The position numbers and the translations under genes were made by a program. A stretch of 37,041 nt of DNA from Gammaproteobacteria bacterium (GTDB lineage Bacteria > Pseudomonadota > Gammaproteobacteria > Steroidobacterales > Steroidobacteraceae). The notes beneath the pieces are model-generated. The model was not told the origin of the DNA and made no database searches. It worked only from the letters and a program-made list of their open reading frames with translations. Positions 26,564 through 36,542 of this stretch are shown here, piece after piece. Position 1 is the stretch's first letter; each line of letters opens with the position of its first letter. The stretch spans positions 1 to 37,041 of the forward strand of contig JANYAD010000257.1 of the NCBI GenBank assembly GCA_025355165.1, written 5' to 3'.

Positions 26564-27856
26564 TCAGCGCTTTTCGATCGGCTGATAATCTCGCTTGATG
26601 GGACCGGTGTAGAGCTGGCGTGGACGGCCGATTTTCATATTCGGATCCGACACCATTTCCTGCCAGTGAGCGACCCAACCGGCGGTGCGGGCGATGGCGA
26701 ACATCACTGTGAACATGGAGCGCGGAATACCGAGTGCGCTATATATGATGCCGGAATAGAAATCCACGTTCGGATAGAGTTTTCGCGACACGAAGTAATC
26801 GTCCTTGAGAGCGATTTCCTCCAAGCGCAGCGACAGCTCGAACAAGGGATTGTTGCTCTTGCCCATTTTCTGCAAAACTTTATAGCACATGTCGCGAATG
26901 ATCTTGGCGCGCGGATCGAAGTTCTTGTAGACGCGGTGGCCGAATCCCATGAGGCGCACGTTGTCGTTCTTGTCCTTTACTCTACTCAAGAACTTATCGA
27001 TGTTGGCGACCGAACCGATGCTGTCGAGCATGTCGAGCACGGCTTCATTAGCACCGCCGTGCGCCGGCCCCCACAAAGCGGAGACACCCGCGGAAATCGC
27101 CGCGTACGGATTGGTACCGGTGCTGCCCGCCAGGCGGACGGTTGACGTGCTTGCATTCTGCTCGTGGTCCGCGTGCAGAATAAAGAGCAGATCCAGCGCT
27201 TCGGCCGCGACCGGATCGATGCCATAGGGCTCGCAGGGAACGGCAAAGAACATGTTCATCATATTGCTGCAATAACGCAGATCGTTGCGCGGATAGATGA
27301 AAGGCTGTCCGAGCGTGTGCTTGTACGCCGCGGCTGCTATCGTCGGCAATTTCGCGATGATCCTGTGCGCGAATATCTCGCGGTGGCGCGGATCGCCGAT
27401 ATGCATGGTGTCGTGATAAAAAGCGGCCATCGAGGCGACCACCGCGGACACCATGGCCATCGGATGCGCATCGTGATGGAAACCGCGGAAAAACCCCAGC
27501 AATTGCTCATTCACCATCGTGTGACGAGTGATCGAATCGGTGAAGGCCTCGATCTCGGGTTTTGTCGGCAGCGTGCCGTTGATGAGCAGCGTCGCGACCT
27601 CGAGGAAATTCGACTTCTCGGCGAGCTGCTCCACCGGATAGCCGCGATACAGGAGCACGCCGGCATCGCCGTCGATGAAGGTGATCTTGCTCTCCGTGCT
27701 GGCGGTGGCCATGAATCCCGGATCGAAGGTGAAGGCACCCTGTTCCTTGGTCAGATTGGAAATGTCGATGACATCCGGACCGATCGTCCCGGAGATGGCT
27801 TTGTGCTCGCTGGTCTTTCCGGAGGTAAGATTCTTGAGTTCGTATTTCTTGCTCAT
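26564..27856 (-). CDS. gltA: Citrate synthase (type II, hexameric class)
   Basis: Condenses acetyl-CoA and oxaloacetate at the entry to the TCA cycle. The start at 27856 (MSKKYELKN) gives 430 residues, close to E. coli GltA (427); an in-frame ATG at 27949 would add 31 unlikely residues. Catalytic residues are H266 (GPAHGGANE), H307 (GFGHRVYKN) and D365 (YPNVDFYSG), equivalent to E. coli H264, H305 and D362. [11 protein letters not shown] is at 228-238. It leads a run with the quinoprotein and the Deg protease; no promoter is clear in the 206 bp upstream. Confidence 0.97.
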   Translation of the reverse strand: MSKKYELKNLTSGKTSEHKAISGTIGPDVIDISNLTKEQGAFTFDPGFMATASTESKITFIDGDAGVLLYRGYPVEQLAEKSNFLEVATLLINGTLPTKPEIEAFTDSITRHTMVNEQLLGFFRGFHHDAHPMAMVSAVVASMAAFYHDTMHIGDPRHREIFAHRIIAKLPTIAAAAYKHTLGQPFIYPRNDLRYCSNMMNMFFAVPCEPYGIDPVAAEALDLLFILHADHEQNASTSTVRLAGSTGTNPYAAISAGVSALWGPAHGGANEAVLDMLDSIGSVANIDKFLSRVKDKNDNVRLMGFGHRVYKNFDPRAKIIRDMCYKVLQKMGKSNNPLFELSLRLEEIALKDDYFVSRKLYPNVDFYSGIIYSALGIPRSMFTVMFAIARTAGWVAHWQEMVSDPNMKIGRPRQLYTGPIKRDYQPIEKR

Positions 27857-28062
27857 TCGCTTATCCGACGCTATGTCATGTGTTTCCGCCCATGCAGCCT
27901 TGCACGGCCGTAAAACGGAATCAAGCGCGCACGTCGCTATGCTGAGCACCGCGCCGCGACTAAGGGAGCAGCAAGAAATAATGCAACAACTACAAGAACT
28001 AGAGGGACCGCGCAGCTAATCGCCGCGCGATTTATTCTCTCTAATATGTTTTCGGCAAACTA

Positions 28063-28341
28063 TTAGGCTTTCGCGGCGCCTTTCGTTACCGCGGCTTTCG
28101 CCGCCGGCGCCGGCTTGGCTTCAGCGGCCGGTTTCGCCGCAGCAACAGCGTATTTCTTGCGGAACTTATCGACGCGGCCGCCGGTGTCCACAATCTTCTG
28201 CTTGCCCGTGTAGAACGGATGGCAGTTAGAGCAAACTTCGACCTGCAGATCCTGTCCTATGGTCGAACGAGTTTCGAACTTGTTGCCGCAGGTGCAAGTG
28301 ACCGTGATTTGTTTGTATTCGGGGTGGATGCCGGCTTTCAT
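28063..28341 (-). CDS. rpmE: 50S ribosomal protein L31, zinc-binding type, with long C-terminal tail
   Basis: Large-subunit protein. The ATG at 28341 has GAGG 7 nt upstream and gives [10 protein letters not shown], the family start; 92 residues in all. Zinc ligands are C16, C18, C37 and C40, so this is the C-plus form that stores zinc, not the zinc-free paralogue. Residues 66-92 are an Ala/Lys/Pro-rich tail about 20 residues longer than the 70-residue E. coli protein. An in-frame ATG at 28392 would add 17 unlikely residues. Confidence 0.95.
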   Translation of the reverse strand: MKAGIHPEYKQITVTCTCGNKFETRSTIGQDLQVEVCSNCHPFYTGKQKIVDTGGRVDKFRKKYAVAAAKPAAEAKPAPAAKAAVTKGAAKA

Positions 28342-28725
28342 AGAAACCTCGTATTTCTGTTGCGGCAGAATCGAGAGCGACTTATCTCGCAATCGCCATG
28401 CCTTGGAACCCTTAAGTTGCTGGCGAGATCTTGAATATCAATGCCAAAAACAGGGCCGCGCATCATATGCGCACTACCGCCAGGGGACAAGGGGCGGAAG
28501 AGTTGGACATATTTGTCCACAAAAACTGTGGATAAGTCTGTGGACGGCCGTCCGTCCCAGTGACTACTTCGGCGCAAATTCGCATTATTATTGATTTGAT
28601 CAAAAAATAGGCAGGGTGTTTTCGCCTTGTTACTCAACGAGTTACGCGAGGCACCTTACCTAGTTCACATGCAATGTGCTGTAGGTCTCACTTTGTGCGA
28701 GGGCGGCTGCCCGATGTGTATAAAC
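28342..28725. other. Structured intergenic region between hemW and rpmE
   Basis: No convincing gene in these 384 bp. Contents in order: a 6-bp hairpin GCGCAT-CAT-ATGCGC (28458-28472), three DnaA-box-like nonamers (28513-28547), an AT-rich block (about 28571-28612), and mutually exclusive hairpins ending at the hemW stop (28658-28729). The rpmE promoter should be here on the minus strand, but I cannot place it confidently. Confidence 0.7.
28513..28547. promoter_or_regulatory. Cluster of DnaA-box-like sites
   Basis: TGTGGATAA (28527-28535) is a perfect DnaA box on the minus strand. TTGTCCACA (28513-28521), one mismatch, faces it. TGTGGACGG (28539-28547), two mismatches, follows in the same direction as the perfect box. 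An AT-rich stretch starts about 25 bp further on. The usual oriC neighbours (dnaA, dnaN, rpmH) are absent, so a titration or regulatory site is likelier than the origin. Confidence 0.45.
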
Positions 28726-28729
28726 CTAC
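28658..28729 (-). other. Alternative hairpins at the 3' end of hemW
   Basis: Segment 28682-28686 (TAGGT) can pair with ACCTA at 28658-28662, enclosing CACAT-GCA-ATGTG (28666-28678). As GTAGGT (28681-28686) it can instead pair with ACCTAC at 28724-28729, enclosing a GGGC-GGCT-GCCC hairpin (28701-28712). The two pairings exclude each other. The right arm overlaps the hemW stop codon. Transcript and function are unproven. Confidence 0.35.
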
Positions 28730-29892
28730 GCGAGAAAACTCCCCTGCAGATCGTTGAGGAAGCGCCTTCCTAAGTCTGTGGGCCGCCATTGGGGCTCAGA
28801 TTCGCTCTCCGTGGCTGAATATTGCTCCAGAAGGCCACGTTCCCGCGCACTGTTGAGCTTGCCTTCTAGACCGTGAAGATCAAGGCCCGTGCGCTGCCGG
28901 TACTGCTTTGCGGTGAATCCGTCGTTCAGACGCAACGCGTTGAGCATGAACTCGAACGGGACATCGGATGCGGCCACGTGCGACACCTCGCCGACGGGCG
29001 GTTGCTGCCTGAGCTTTAGCTGATACTCGCTCGGCTGTTTCGGTTTGGTGGTTCGCAGAATCAACGGCGGCGCACCTGAACTTAACTTTCCATGCGCGCC
29101 GGCGCCGATGCCGACATAGTCGCCGAACTGCCAGTAGTTGAGGTTGTGCTTGCATCGAGCACCGGGAGCGGCGTAGGCAGAGATCTCATATTGAACGTAG
29201 CCCGCCGCCGCGAGCAAATCCTGGCCGGCGCTCTGAATTTGCCAGGCCGCATCCTCATCCGGCAGGGCCGGCGGCCGCGAATGAAAAACCGTGCCAGGCT
29301 CGAGCGTGAGCTGGTAGTACGAAATGTGCGAAGGACCGAGCGAGCAGGCGATGCGGACGTCCTGGAGTGCTTCCTCGAGCGTTTGCTGCGGCAATGCATA
29401 CATCAGATCCAAGTTGAAGTTATCGAGCCGCGCCGCACGCAGCTCCTCCACGGCTCGATAGGTATCGTCAGCCGAGTGGATGCGGCCAAGCGCCTTGAGC
29501 GCCCTCGCATCGAAGCTTTGCGCGCCCAACGACACGCGGTTGATGCCGGCCTGTGCATAACCTGCGAATCGCCCGCGCTCGATGGTGCCGGGGTTCGCCT
29601 CCATTGTGATTTCAACAGCCTGCGCGAAGGCAATTCTCGCTCTTAGCGCCTTCAGCAAGCGCGCGAAATCCTCCGGTCGAAACAGGCTGGGTGTGCCGCC
29701 GCCGAAGAACACAGTGTCGATCCTGCGGCCTGCCAGGCGCGGCATCTCCATCTCAAAATCTCGAATGAGCGCATCGATGTACGAGTCATCGGGTTGCGCG
29801 GATTTCAACTGGTGTGAATTGAAATCGCAATAAGGGCACTTGCGCACGCACCACGGCATATGTACATAGAGCGCAAGCGAAGCGTCGGTCAT
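28726..29892 (-). CDS. hemW: Radical SAM haem chaperone HemW
   Basis: Radical SAM protein of 388 residues related to HemN (coproporphyrinogen dehydrogenase) that binds haem and is thought to deliver it to respiratory proteins. The cluster motif is C15-VRK-C19-PY-C22-DF, within HMPWCVRKCPYCDFNSH. The SAM-binding GGGTPS is at about 64-69. The HemW C-terminal domain (FEFMLNALRL) is present. HemW lacks the HemN N-terminal extension, and so does this one. The stop of rdgB overlaps its start by 4 nt. Confidence 0.95.
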   Translation of the reverse strand: MTDASLALYVHMPWCVRKCPYCDFNSHQLKSAQPDDSYIDALIRDFEMEMPRLAGRRIDTVFFGGGTPSLFRPEDFARLLKALRARIAFAQAVEITMEANPGTIERGRFAGYAQAGINRVSLGAQSFDARALKALGRIHSADDTYRAVEELRAARLDNFNLDLMYALPQQTLEEALQDVRIACSLGPSHISYYQLTLEPGTVFHSRPPALPDEDAAWQIQSAGQDLLAAAGYVQYEISAYAAPGARCKHNLNYWQFGDYVGIGAGAHGKLSSGAPPLILRTTKPKQPSEYQLKLRQQPPVGEVSHVAASDVPFEFMLNALRLNDGFTAKQYRQRTGLDLHGLEGKLNSARERGLLEQYSATESESEPQWRPTDLGRRFLNDLQGSFLA

Positions 29893-30557
29893 CGCTCACC
29901 TTCTGAAGCGCGCGGCTCCCCGAACCGCCTGCGCAGCGCCCCGCGCAACGCCTGCATTGCCTGACCGCGGTGGCTCAAGCGATTCTTCAGCTCAGGCGAA
30001 AGTTCGGCCGCGGTTTTTTGCAATTCCGGCAGATAAAAATAGGGATCGTAGCCGAACCCGCCCGAGCCTCGAGGAGTCTCGAGGATGACTCCCTCCCATG
30101 AGGCTTCGGTCACCAGCGGCACCGCGTCCTCGGCGTCGAGGAAAACCAGCGCGCATCGGTAGCGAGCGCCGCGGCGATCGGGCGGCAAGCCGTCAAGCGC
30201 ACGCATCAACTTTGCGTTATTCGCCGCATCGTCGCCATCCATTCCCGCGTAACGGGCCGAAAGAATGCCGGGCTCTCCCCCGAGAACAGGCACTTCGATC
30301 CCCGAATCATCTGCCACGGCGGCGCTGCCGCTCAAACGCGCGGCGTGACGCGCTTTGAGCAGGGCATTCGCCACGAAACTCGAGCCGGTCTCATCGGGCG
30401 AAGGCAGCCCCCGCTCGGCAAGGCTGATCAGATTGAACGGCAGTCCCGCAAGCAGGGCGCGGAACTCGCGCAGTTTGCCTAAGTTCGCGGTGGCAACGAT
30501 GAGGTCCCGGGACGCGGACGATTCCTTAAGTTGCGCGGGCGCTGAGCTGTGCGGCAT
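29889..30557 (-). CDS. rdgB: XTP/dITP pyrophosphatase (RdgB/HAM1)
   Basis: House-cleaning enzyme that hydrolyses dITP, XTP and dHAPTP. The core begins [11 protein letters not shown] and contains [27 protein letters not shown] and GFGYDPYF, all family signatures. The ATG at 30557 gives 222 residues, with about 16 extra at the N-terminus compared with E. coli (197), and it overlaps rph by 32 nt. A further ATG or GTG at 30623 would extend it deeper into rph and is unlikely. The C-terminus is also longer and Arg-rich. Confidence 0.94.
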   Translation of the reverse strand: MPHSSAPAQLKESSASRDLIVATANLGKLREFRALLAGLPFNLISLAERGLPSPDETGSSFVANALLKARHAARLSGSAAVADDSGIEVPVLGGEPGILSARYAGMDGDDAANNAKLMRALDGLPPDRRGARYRCALVFLDAEDAVPLVTEASWEGVILETPRGSGGFGYDPYFYLPELQKTAAELSPELKNRLSHRGQAMQALRGALRRRFGEPRASEGER

Positions 30558-31248
30558 GCAATTGCGCGATACCTTGCGTGGCAAGGTCCAACAATTGGTC
30601 GAGTTCGTGGCGGCGGAACGCATGGCCTTCTGCCGTTCCCTGGATCTCGACGAAAGCGCCGCCGCTGTTCATCACGACATTCATGTCCGTTTCGGCATTC
30701 GAGTCCTCGGCGTAGTCCAGATCAAGGACCGGAGTACCGCGATAGATACCCACCGAGACGGCCGCGACTTGCCCATGCAGAGGACTGGCAGTGATCGCGC
30801 GCCTCTTGAGCAAGGTGTCGACCGCGTCCGCCAACGCCACGAAGCCGCCGGTGATTGCGGCGGTGCGCGTGCCGCCATCGGCCTGCAGCACATCGCAATC
30901 GACGGTGACGGTTCGCTCGCCAAGCCCCTTAAGATCGACCACCGCGCGCAGCGAGCGGCCGATCAGACGCTGAATTTCTTGCGTCCGGCCCGATTGCTTG
31001 CCGCGCGCGGCCTCGCGTCCCGAGCGCGTGTGCGTGGCTCGCGGCAACATGCCGTATTCGGCCGTGACCCAGCCTTGAGCGGCGCCGCGCAGAAATCCCG
31101 GCACGCTGTCTTCGATGCTGGCGGTGCATAGGACTCGCGTCGCGCCAAAGCTCACCAGCACCGAGCCCTCCGCATGCTTGGTGAAGCCACGCTCGAATTT
31201 CAATTCCCGCAGCTCGTTCGCGGCTCTGCCGCTGGGACGCACGCTCAT
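30526..31248 (-). CDS. rph: Ribonuclease PH
   Basis: Phosphate-dependent 3' exoribonuclease that trims tRNA ends. From the ATG at 31248 the protein has 240 residues (E. coli 238) and begins [14 protein letters not shown], as in the family. The RNase PH core is intact: [47 protein letters not shown] and [15 protein letters not shown] with the catalytic acidic residues. The start overlaps the phosphatase stop by 4 nt. Confidence 0.96.
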   Translation of the reverse strand: MSVRPSGRAANELRELKFERGFTKHAEGSVLVSFGATRVLCTASIEDSVPGFLRGAAQGWVTAEYGMLPRATHTRSGREAARGKQSGRTQEIQRLIGRSLRAVVDLKGLGERTVTVDCDVLQADGGTRTAAITGGFVALADAVDTLLKRRAITASPLHGQVAAVSVGIYRGTPVLDLDYAEDSNAETDMNVVMNSGGAFVEIQGTAEGHAFRRHELDQLLDLATQGIAQLHAAQLSARAT

Positions 31249-31991
31249 GCCGTCTTCCAACGAAGCGCGGCGGCGCTGGTGTTGTCGCTGTACGGGGCTG
31301 ACGCTTGCACGGCTTGGTTGCCCAGATCGTTGAGGGTTTCGCGCAGCGGCTTGCCGTGGCTTTGCGCGAAGCGCACGAAATCCTGGTCCGTGAGATTCGC
31401 CCACAATCCATCGGTGCACAGCAGCAGAACATCGCCGGCTTTCAGCTTGCGGCGCGTGGAGATGGTCATTTCAGGCAACGCAGCATCTCCGCCGAGACAG
31501 CACTCGACATAATTGCGCATCGGATGGCCGTGCACTTCGGCCTCGGTGATCAACCCCTCGCGCAGCAACACCTCGACATGGCTGTGATCGCGGGTCCGCT
31601 CCAACACCTGCGTTTGGCGCAACTGGTAGATGCGGCTATCGCCGACGTGGGCCCAGTAACTCGCGGAGTCTTGCACCAGGCACACCGCACAGGTGGCACG
31701 TGGTCGCGCCTCGGCACTTAAGGTCGCGCCGAGCTTGACGACCTCCTCATGGGCTCGCCCCAGCGATAAATGCAAGAAGCCCAACGGGTCAAAAATCGGA
31801 TGGGGCGTTTGCCAGAAAGCTTCGAGTAGCGTCGAAAGTGCGGTCTCTGCCGCACGCGCACCATCCGCGTGGCCGCCCATGCCGTCGAGAACCACGAGCA
31901 GAACCGCGCTATCCGCCGAGGCGATTGCAACCCGGTCCTGATTTTCTTCGCGGTGCCCGATGAGGCTCACGTCCGCGGTTTCGATCTGCAA
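31245..31991 (-). CDS. PP2C-family serine/threonine protein phosphatase
   Basis: Metal-dependent phosphatase of 248 residues. Metal-binding motifs are NQDR (17-20), V-L-D36-GMGGH, GDSRIY, CTDGLW and DNTS near the end, so it should be active. The start is a TTG at 31991 with GAGGAG 6 nt upstream, a strong site that fixes the choice. No Ser/Thr kinase is seen in the window. First gene of the run phosphatase-rph-rdgB-hemW and divergent from yicC; the 67-bp gap holds a perfect palindrome TTAAGCTTAA (32010-32019). Confidence 0.92.
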   Translation of the reverse strand: MQIETADVSLIGHREENQDRVAIASADSAVLLVVLDGMGGHADGARAAETALSTLLEAFWQTPHPIFDPLGFLHLSLGRAHEEVVKLGATLSAEARPRATCAVCLVQDSASYWAHVGDSRIYQLRQTQVLERTRDHSHVEVLLREGLITEAEVHGHPMRNYVECCLGGDAALPEMTISTRRKLKAGDVLLLCTDGLWANLTDQDFVRFAQSHGKPLRETLNDLGNQAVQASAPYSDNTSAAALRWKTA

Positions 31992-32058
31992 TGACTGCTC
32001 CTCGATCTGTTAAGCTTAAGCGTCCTCACGATTATGGCCGATTTTAGCAACGACCCCT

Positions 32059-32922
32059 ATGATTCGTAGCATGACCGGCTTTGCCCGACGCGAGCGCCAG
32101 TTCCCCTGGGGCCTGCTGGCGTGGGAGCTTAAGACCGTCAATCATCGATTTCTGGAGCTGGGTTGCCGCTTGCCCGAGGAATTTCGCGCCGCCGAATCGC
32201 ACTTTCGCGTTGCCGTTGCCGCTGCCGTCAAGCGCGGCAAGGTGGAGTGCGCACTGCATTTCAGGCCCGCGGTAACCGCGACAGCGCTCGAGGTCGATGG
32301 CGAGCTGCTTGCCAGCCTGAGCTCGCGCGCCCAGCAAATTGCGGCGCAAGCCGGCGTTGCGGCACGCATCGATGTCATGGATTTGCTGCGCTGGCCCGGC
32401 GTGATCCGCGACGGCACGCGTGACGCCGCTCCCATAATCGAGGCCGCGCAAGCCCTGCTCGCCGAAGCATTGTCCGACCTTGGCCGTTCCCGCGACAGCG
32501 AGGGCGGGCGTCTGCGCGAAGCGTTGGAGCAGCGCTGCGCGGGACTGATGGAGTTATCGCAGCGAGTTGCCGACCGGCTCCCGGAAATTCGCGCTCGCAT
32601 GCGCGCAAGGCTGCTCGAGCGAATCGCGCAGCTCGTGGCCGACGTCGATCAAGGGCGGATCGAACAAGAGCTTGCCATTTTGGCGCAGCGTCTCGACGTC
32701 GATGAGGAGATCGATCGGCTGCGCGGCCATGTGGTCGAGGTGCGCAAGACCGTCGAGGGCCAGGAGCCCGCCGGGCGGCGGCTGGACTTCCTGATGCAGG
32801 AATTGAATCGCGAGGCCAATACGCTTTCCTCAAAGTCTCAGGACATCGAGACCACGCGGGCGGCAGTCGATATGAAGGTTCTGATCGAGCAAATGCGCGA
32901 GCAAGTGCAAAACATTGAATGA
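32059..32922 (+). CDS. yicC: YicC/YloC-family endoribonuclease
   Basis: 287 residues, the same length as E. coli YicC, starting MIRSMTGFARRE. The N-terminal YicC domain (1-155) includes WELKTVNHRFLE, and the C-terminal DUF1732 domain ends GRRLDFLMQELNREANTLSSKS. E. coli YicC has been reported to be an RNase involved in decay of the small RNA RyhB. It has no clear ribosome site. Located 16 bp before gmk and divergent from the phosphatase-rph run, as in related bacteria. Confidence 0.95.
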   Translation: MIRSMTGFARRERQFPWGLLAWELKTVNHRFLELGCRLPEEFRAAESHFRVAVAAAVKRGKVECALHFRPAVTATALEVDGELLASLSSRAQQIAAQAGVAARIDVMDLLRWPGVIRDGTRDAAPIIEAAQALLAEALSDLGRSRDSEGGRLREALEQRCAGLMELSQRVADRLPEIRARMRARLLERIAQLVADVDQGRIEQELAILAQRLDVDEEIDRLRGHVVEVRKTVEGQEPAGRRLDFLMQELNREANTLSSKSQDIETTRAAVDMKVLIEQMREQVQNIE

Positions 32923-32938
32923 GGCTGCGCATCGCTCC

Positions 32939-33556
32939 ATGCCAGCAGGACGCCTTTACGTGGTTGCGGCACCCTCGGGCGCGGGCAAGACCAGCTTGGT
33001 CAAGGCCCTGATGCAGCGCGAGCCGCAGATTCAGTTTTCAGTTTCCTACACGACACGCGAGCCTCGGCTCAACGAAATTGCGGGACGCGACTATCACTTC
33101 GTGAGCCCGGAGCGATTTCAAGAAATGATCGCGAATCACGAGTTTCTCGAACACGCCAGGGTGTTCGACAACTGCTACGGCACTGGGGTGCGGGCCGTAC
33201 AAGAGGCCTTGGCGAATGGCGAGGAGTTGCTGTTGGAAATTGATTGGCAGGGCGCCCGGCAAGTGCGGGCGAGGATCCCCGAGGCTTGCAGCATTTTCAT
33301 CATGCCGCCCTCGCGCGACGCACTGCAAGCGAGGCTCAAAGCTCGCAGCACGGACGCCGAGGAGGTTATTCGGCGGCGTTTGCGGGATGCGGCGGAAGAT
33401 TTGGGGCATTGGACCGAATTTGACTACGTCGTCATTAATGATGACTTCGCGCGCGCGATCGAGGATTTGCAAGCCATCGTCAAAAACCGCGGCAACGCGC
33501 TCGTAGCGCAGCGCCCGGAAGTGGTGCATTTGGCCGCGGCGCTGGCCAAATCCTAA
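32939..33556 (+). CDS. gmk: Guanylate kinase
   Basis: Converts GMP to GDP with ATP. The ATG at 32939 gives 205 residues (E. coli 207) starting [17 protein letters not shown], like the family; a TTG at 32915 inside yicC is less likely. The P-loop APSGAGKT is at 11-18, the GMP-binding SYTTREPR and GRDYHFV follow, and EIDWQGA and the LID arginines ([13 protein letters not shown]) are present. First of gmk-rpoZ-spoT. Confidence 0.97.
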   Translation: MPAGRLYVVAAPSGAGKTSLVKALMQREPQIQFSVSYTTREPRLNEIAGRDYHFVSPERFQEMIANHEFLEHARVFDNCYGTGVRAVQEALANGEELLLEIDWQGARQVRARIPEACSIFIMPPSRDALQARLKARSTDAEEVIRRRLRDAAEDLGHWTEFDYVVINDDFARAIEDLQAIVKNRGNALVAQRPEVVHLAAALAKS

Positions 33557-33598
33557 GCGTGCCTCAAGGCCGCCGGCTGGCGAGGCCGGTGCTATTTC

Positions 33599-33607
33599 TG
33601 CTATGAT
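33599..33607 (+). promoter_or_regulatory. Putative rpoZ promoter (extended -10)
   Basis: TGCTATGAT is an extended -10 identical to the one proposed for ahpC. Start of transcription would be near 33614, giving a leader of about 22 nt to the rpoZ ATG. No recognisable -35. A CCGGC/GCCGG stem lies just upstream (about 33573-33589). Confidence 0.45.
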
Positions 33608-33635
33608 TTCCATCCCTCCACTGGAACCCTCAAGC

Positions 33636-33914
33636 ATGGCGCGTATCACAGTCGAAGACTGCCTTCAAAATGAACCCAATCTATTCAACCTGGTGTTGCT
33701 GGCCGCGAAACGCGCCCGCCGCCTGGCCAACGGCGCAGAAGCGACCGTTGAATGGGAGAATGACAAGCCGACCGTGGTAGCGCTTCGCGAGATCGCTGCC
33801 GGAAATATCACGCTCGAGATGTTGGAAGAGCCCGAAGAGCCGGCAGCACCGCCGGTGAGCGAGCTGGACATGCCGTCGGATTTTCGGGCTCCGCAACTCG
33901 GGCTTGGGGACTAG
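33636..33914 (+). CDS. rpoZ: RNA polymerase omega subunit
   Basis: 92 residues (E. coli 91) that help fold and assemble the beta-prime subunit. It starts [10 protein letters not shown] at 33636; an in-frame ATG at 33603 would add 11 residues that the family does not have and lies on the proposed promoter. Conserved [16 protein letters not shown] and [13 protein letters not shown] are present. An acidic, proline-containing tail (64-92) follows. It is 30 bp before spoT. Confidence 0.97.
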   Translation: MARITVEDCLQNEPNLFNLVLLAAKRARRLANGAEATVEWENDKPTVVALREIAAGNITLEMLEEPEEPAAPPVSELDMPSDFRAPQLGLGD

Positions 33915-33944
33915 CCACAGCCGGCGTAACTCTAAAGAGCGGCG

Positions 33945-36107
33945 ATGGACTATGCGTCTTCCATACTTGGTTTCTTGCCCGGTGGAAGACGCTCCACCGG
34001 GATCAGCCAGCTCTTAGACAAGCTCGAAGCGTACCTCTCGCCCGCTCAGGTTGAACGGGTGCGCGAAGCCTACGATTTCGGCGCCGAGAAACATCAGGGG
34101 CAGAAACGCGTATCGGGCGAGCCCTACATCACCCACCCGGTAGCGGTGGCGGACATTCTCGCCGACCTGCGCCTCGATGCCGACACCCTGGTGGCGGCGA
34201 TTCTCCACGACGTCATCGAAGACACGCCGACCGCCAAGGCTGAAATCGCGTCGATTTTCGGCCAGGTGGTCGCCGAGCTGGTCGACGGCGTGAGCAAGCT
34301 GGATCAGCTGCAGTTCAAGAATCGGCAGGAAGCGCAGGCCGAAAGTTTCCGTAAAATGCTGCTGGCCATGGTGCGCGACATCCGCGTGATCATGGTCAAG
34401 CTCGCCGACCGCATGCACAACATGCGCACGCTTGGGGCCATGCCGCCGGTCAAGCGGCGCCGCACGGCGCGCGAGACGCTGGAAATCTACGCGCCCATCG
34501 CGGAGCGACTAGGTTTGTATGCGGTGAAGCTGGAACTCGAGGATCTGGGGTTCCGCGCGCTTTATCCGTACCGCTACAAAGTATTGGAACGGGAATTGAA
34601 GCGCGCCCGCGGCAATCAAAAGGAATTCATCGCCAAGATAGCCGAGACCTTCAAGGCCGCTTCGGCCAAGGTCGGCATCGTCGGCTCGGTGGAGGGACGC
34701 GAGAAGCATTTGTACAGCATCTATAAAAAGATGCAGAACAAGAAGATCTCCATCAACGAGATGGTGGATGTGCACGGATTTCGCATCATCGTCGACAGCG
34801 CCGATGTGTGCTATCGCGCGCTTGGCTTGGTGCATAGCGTGTACAAGCCCATGCCGGGGCGATTCAAGGACTACATTGCCATCCCGCGCGCCAATGGCTA
34901 TCAGTCCTTGCACACCACGCTGTTCGGTCCCAACGGCATACCGATTGAAGTGCAGATCCGCTCAGAGCAAATGCATCGGGTCGCGGAGTCCGGCATCGCA
35001 GCGCATTGGAAGTACAAATCCGGCGGCGACACCTTCGGCGGCGTCGAACATGATCGCGCCCGAGAATGGCTGGCGAGCCTGGTGCAGATACAGGAAGGCG
35101 GCAGCTCGGAGGAGTTCCTGGAAAGCGTCAAAGTGGATTTGTTCCCCGACAAGGTTTACGTGTTTACACCCAAGGGCAAGATTTTGCGCTTGCCGACCGG
35201 CGCCACCACGGTGGACTTCGCCTATGCCATCCACACCGATGTTGGCAATCGCTGCGTGGCGGCGAAGGTGGACCGGCGCTTGGTTCCCTTGCGAACGCCG
35301 CTGCGCAACGGCCAAACGGTGGAAATCATCACAGCGAAGGGGGCGAAGCCGAATCCCTCCTGGTCGAGCTTCCTGGTAACCGCCAAGGCGCGGGCAGCCA
35401 TCCGGCAATATCTGAAGAATCTAAAGCGCGGCGATGCGCTGGAATTGGGACGCCGCTTGCTCGGGCTGGCGCTTGAGGAGTTGTCGCTGAGCTTGAAAAA
35501 GATCCCGGCTGCGGAAATCGATGCGCTCATCAAAGAACTCAATCTGCGGGATGTGAACGAGCTATACGAAAAAATCGGCTTGGGCGAGCGGCTGGCTCCT
35601 TTGGTGGCGCGGCGCCTGCAGCCCACGCACGTCGACGGTGAACCGGTTGCCGCCGGCGCCGGCGGTCCCTTGATGATTGCCGGGACCGAAGGGTTGTTGG
35701 TGACCTACGCGAGGTGCTGCTTTCCCATCCCGAACGATCCCATCATGGCTTACCTGAGTGCCGGGCGCGGTGTCATGATTCATCGTCAGAATTGCGGTAA
35801 CCTCGCCGAATACCGCAAGCAACCGGACAAGTGGCTGTCGGTGGCATGGGAGCCGACCCGCGGCCGGCTGTTCAGTTCCGAAATCCAATTGGAAATCAAC
35901 AATCGAGTGGGCGTGCTGGCCGCGGTGGCCTCGAGCATTGCGGGAACCGAAACCAACATCGATCAAGTATCTTTGCAAGAGCGCGACGTGGACAGTTCTT
36001 CTCTCAAATTTCAAGTTCAAGTCCGCGATCGCAAGCATCTGGCCCGCGTCATCCGAACGGTGCGGCGCATGCCCGATGTTCAACGCGTGTCGCGGACTTT
36101 GGCTTGA
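33945..36107 (+). CDS. spoT: Bifunctional (p)ppGpp synthetase/hydrolase SpoT
   Basis: 720-residue stringent-response enzyme (E. coli 702). The hydrolase HD domain is intact: H64 (YITHPV), H88-D89 (ILHDVIED) and D154 (KLADRMHN). The synthetase domain has R306-FKD309, the RxKD form of bifunctional enzymes, and G318-YQSLH323. A TGS domain (about 400-465, [28 protein letters not shown]), a helical domain, a zinc-finger-like region ([12 protein letters not shown] ... HRQNCGNL) and a C-terminal ACT domain (about 645-715) follow. Both activities should be present. Confidence 0.97.
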   Translation: MDYASSILGFLPGGRRSTGISQLLDKLEAYLSPAQVERVREAYDFGAEKHQGQKRVSGEPYITHPVAVADILADLRLDADTLVAAILHDVIEDTPTAKAEIASIFGQVVAELVDGVSKLDQLQFKNRQEAQAESFRKMLLAMVRDIRVIMVKLADRMHNMRTLGAMPPVKRRRTARETLEIYAPIAERLGLYAVKLELEDLGFRALYPYRYKVLERELKRARGNQKEFIAKIAETFKAASAKVGIVGSVEGREKHLYSIYKKMQNKKISINEMVDVHGFRIIVDSADVCYRALGLVHSVYKPMPGRFKDYIAIPRANGYQSLHTTLFGPNGIPIEVQIRSEQMHRVAESGIAAHWKYKSGGDTFGGVEHDRAREWLASLVQIQEGGSSEEFLESVKVDLFPDKVYVFTPKGKILRLPTGATTVDFAYAIHTDVGNRCVAAKVDRRLVPLRTPLRNGQTVEIITAKGAKPNPSWSSFLVTAKARAAIRQYLKNLKRGDALELGRRLLGLALEELSLSLKKIPAAEIDALIKELNLRDVNELYEKIGLGERLAPLVARRLQPTHVDGEPVAAGAGGPLMIAGTEGLLVTYARCCFPIPNDPIMAYLSAGRGVMIHRQNCGNLAEYRKQPDKWLSVAWEPTRGRLFSSEIQLEINNRVGVLAAVASSIAGTETNIDQVSLQERDVDSSSLKFQVQVRDRKHLARVIRTVRRMPDVQRVSRTLA

Positions 36108-36151
36108 AGGCCGCGGCAATTCATTCATCACCATCGACTCGGCACAAGGCT

Positions 36152-36532
36152 ATGAGCAAACAAATCATTTCAACCAAGGAAGCGCCGGCGGCGATCGGCA
36201 CTTATTCGCAAGCCACGAGAGTGGGAAATACCATCTGGGTCTCGGGCCAAATTCCCATGGACCCGGCGACCAAGGAGTTGGTGAAGGGAGACATGGAGGC
36301 GCAGGTCCGGCGGGTGTTCGACAACCTCAAAGCCATCGTCGCGGCGGCCGGCGCGAGCATGGATGATGTGGTCAAGGTGTCGGTTTTCTTGATCGATCTA
36401 TCGCACTTCGCGCTCGTCAACAGCGTCATGGCAGAATATTTTCGCGAGCCCTATCCGGCGCGCGCCGCCGTCGGCGTAGCCTCGCTGCCGCGCGGGGCGC
36501 AGGTCGAAGCGGAGTGCATCGTCGCTCTGTGA
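36152..36532 (+). CDS. ridA: 2-iminobutanoate/2-iminopropanoate deaminase RidA
   Basis: 126-residue YjgF/YER057c/UK114 protein that hydrolyses reactive enamines and imines made by PLP enzymes such as threonine dehydratase. The ATG at 36152 starts [12 protein letters not shown]. Active-site R104 (YPARAAV) matches E. coli R105, and VSGQIPMDP is conserved. Lies 44 bp after spoT, where Pseudomonas also carries it. Confidence 0.95.
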   Translation: MSKQIISTKEAPAAIGTYSQATRVGNTIWVSGQIPMDPATKELVKGDMEAQVRRVFDNLKAIVAAAGASMDDVVKVSVFLIDLSHFALVNSVMAEYFREPYPARAAVGVASLPRGAQVEAECIVAL

Positions 36533-36542
36533 TCGACTTCCC

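Noticed and set aside
27938-28042. Plus-strand short ORF plus hairpin (CGCGC 28009-28013 / GCGCG 28025-28029) followed by a pyrimidine-rich stretch, as a leader peptide and terminator
   Set aside because: No plus-strand gene follows, the stem has only 5 bp with an 11-nt loop, and no promoter is visible.
28338-28637. 99-codon minus-strand ORF across the rpmE-hemW gap
   Set aside because: It runs through the DnaA-box cluster and into rpmE in another frame, lacks a ribosome site and shows no domain.
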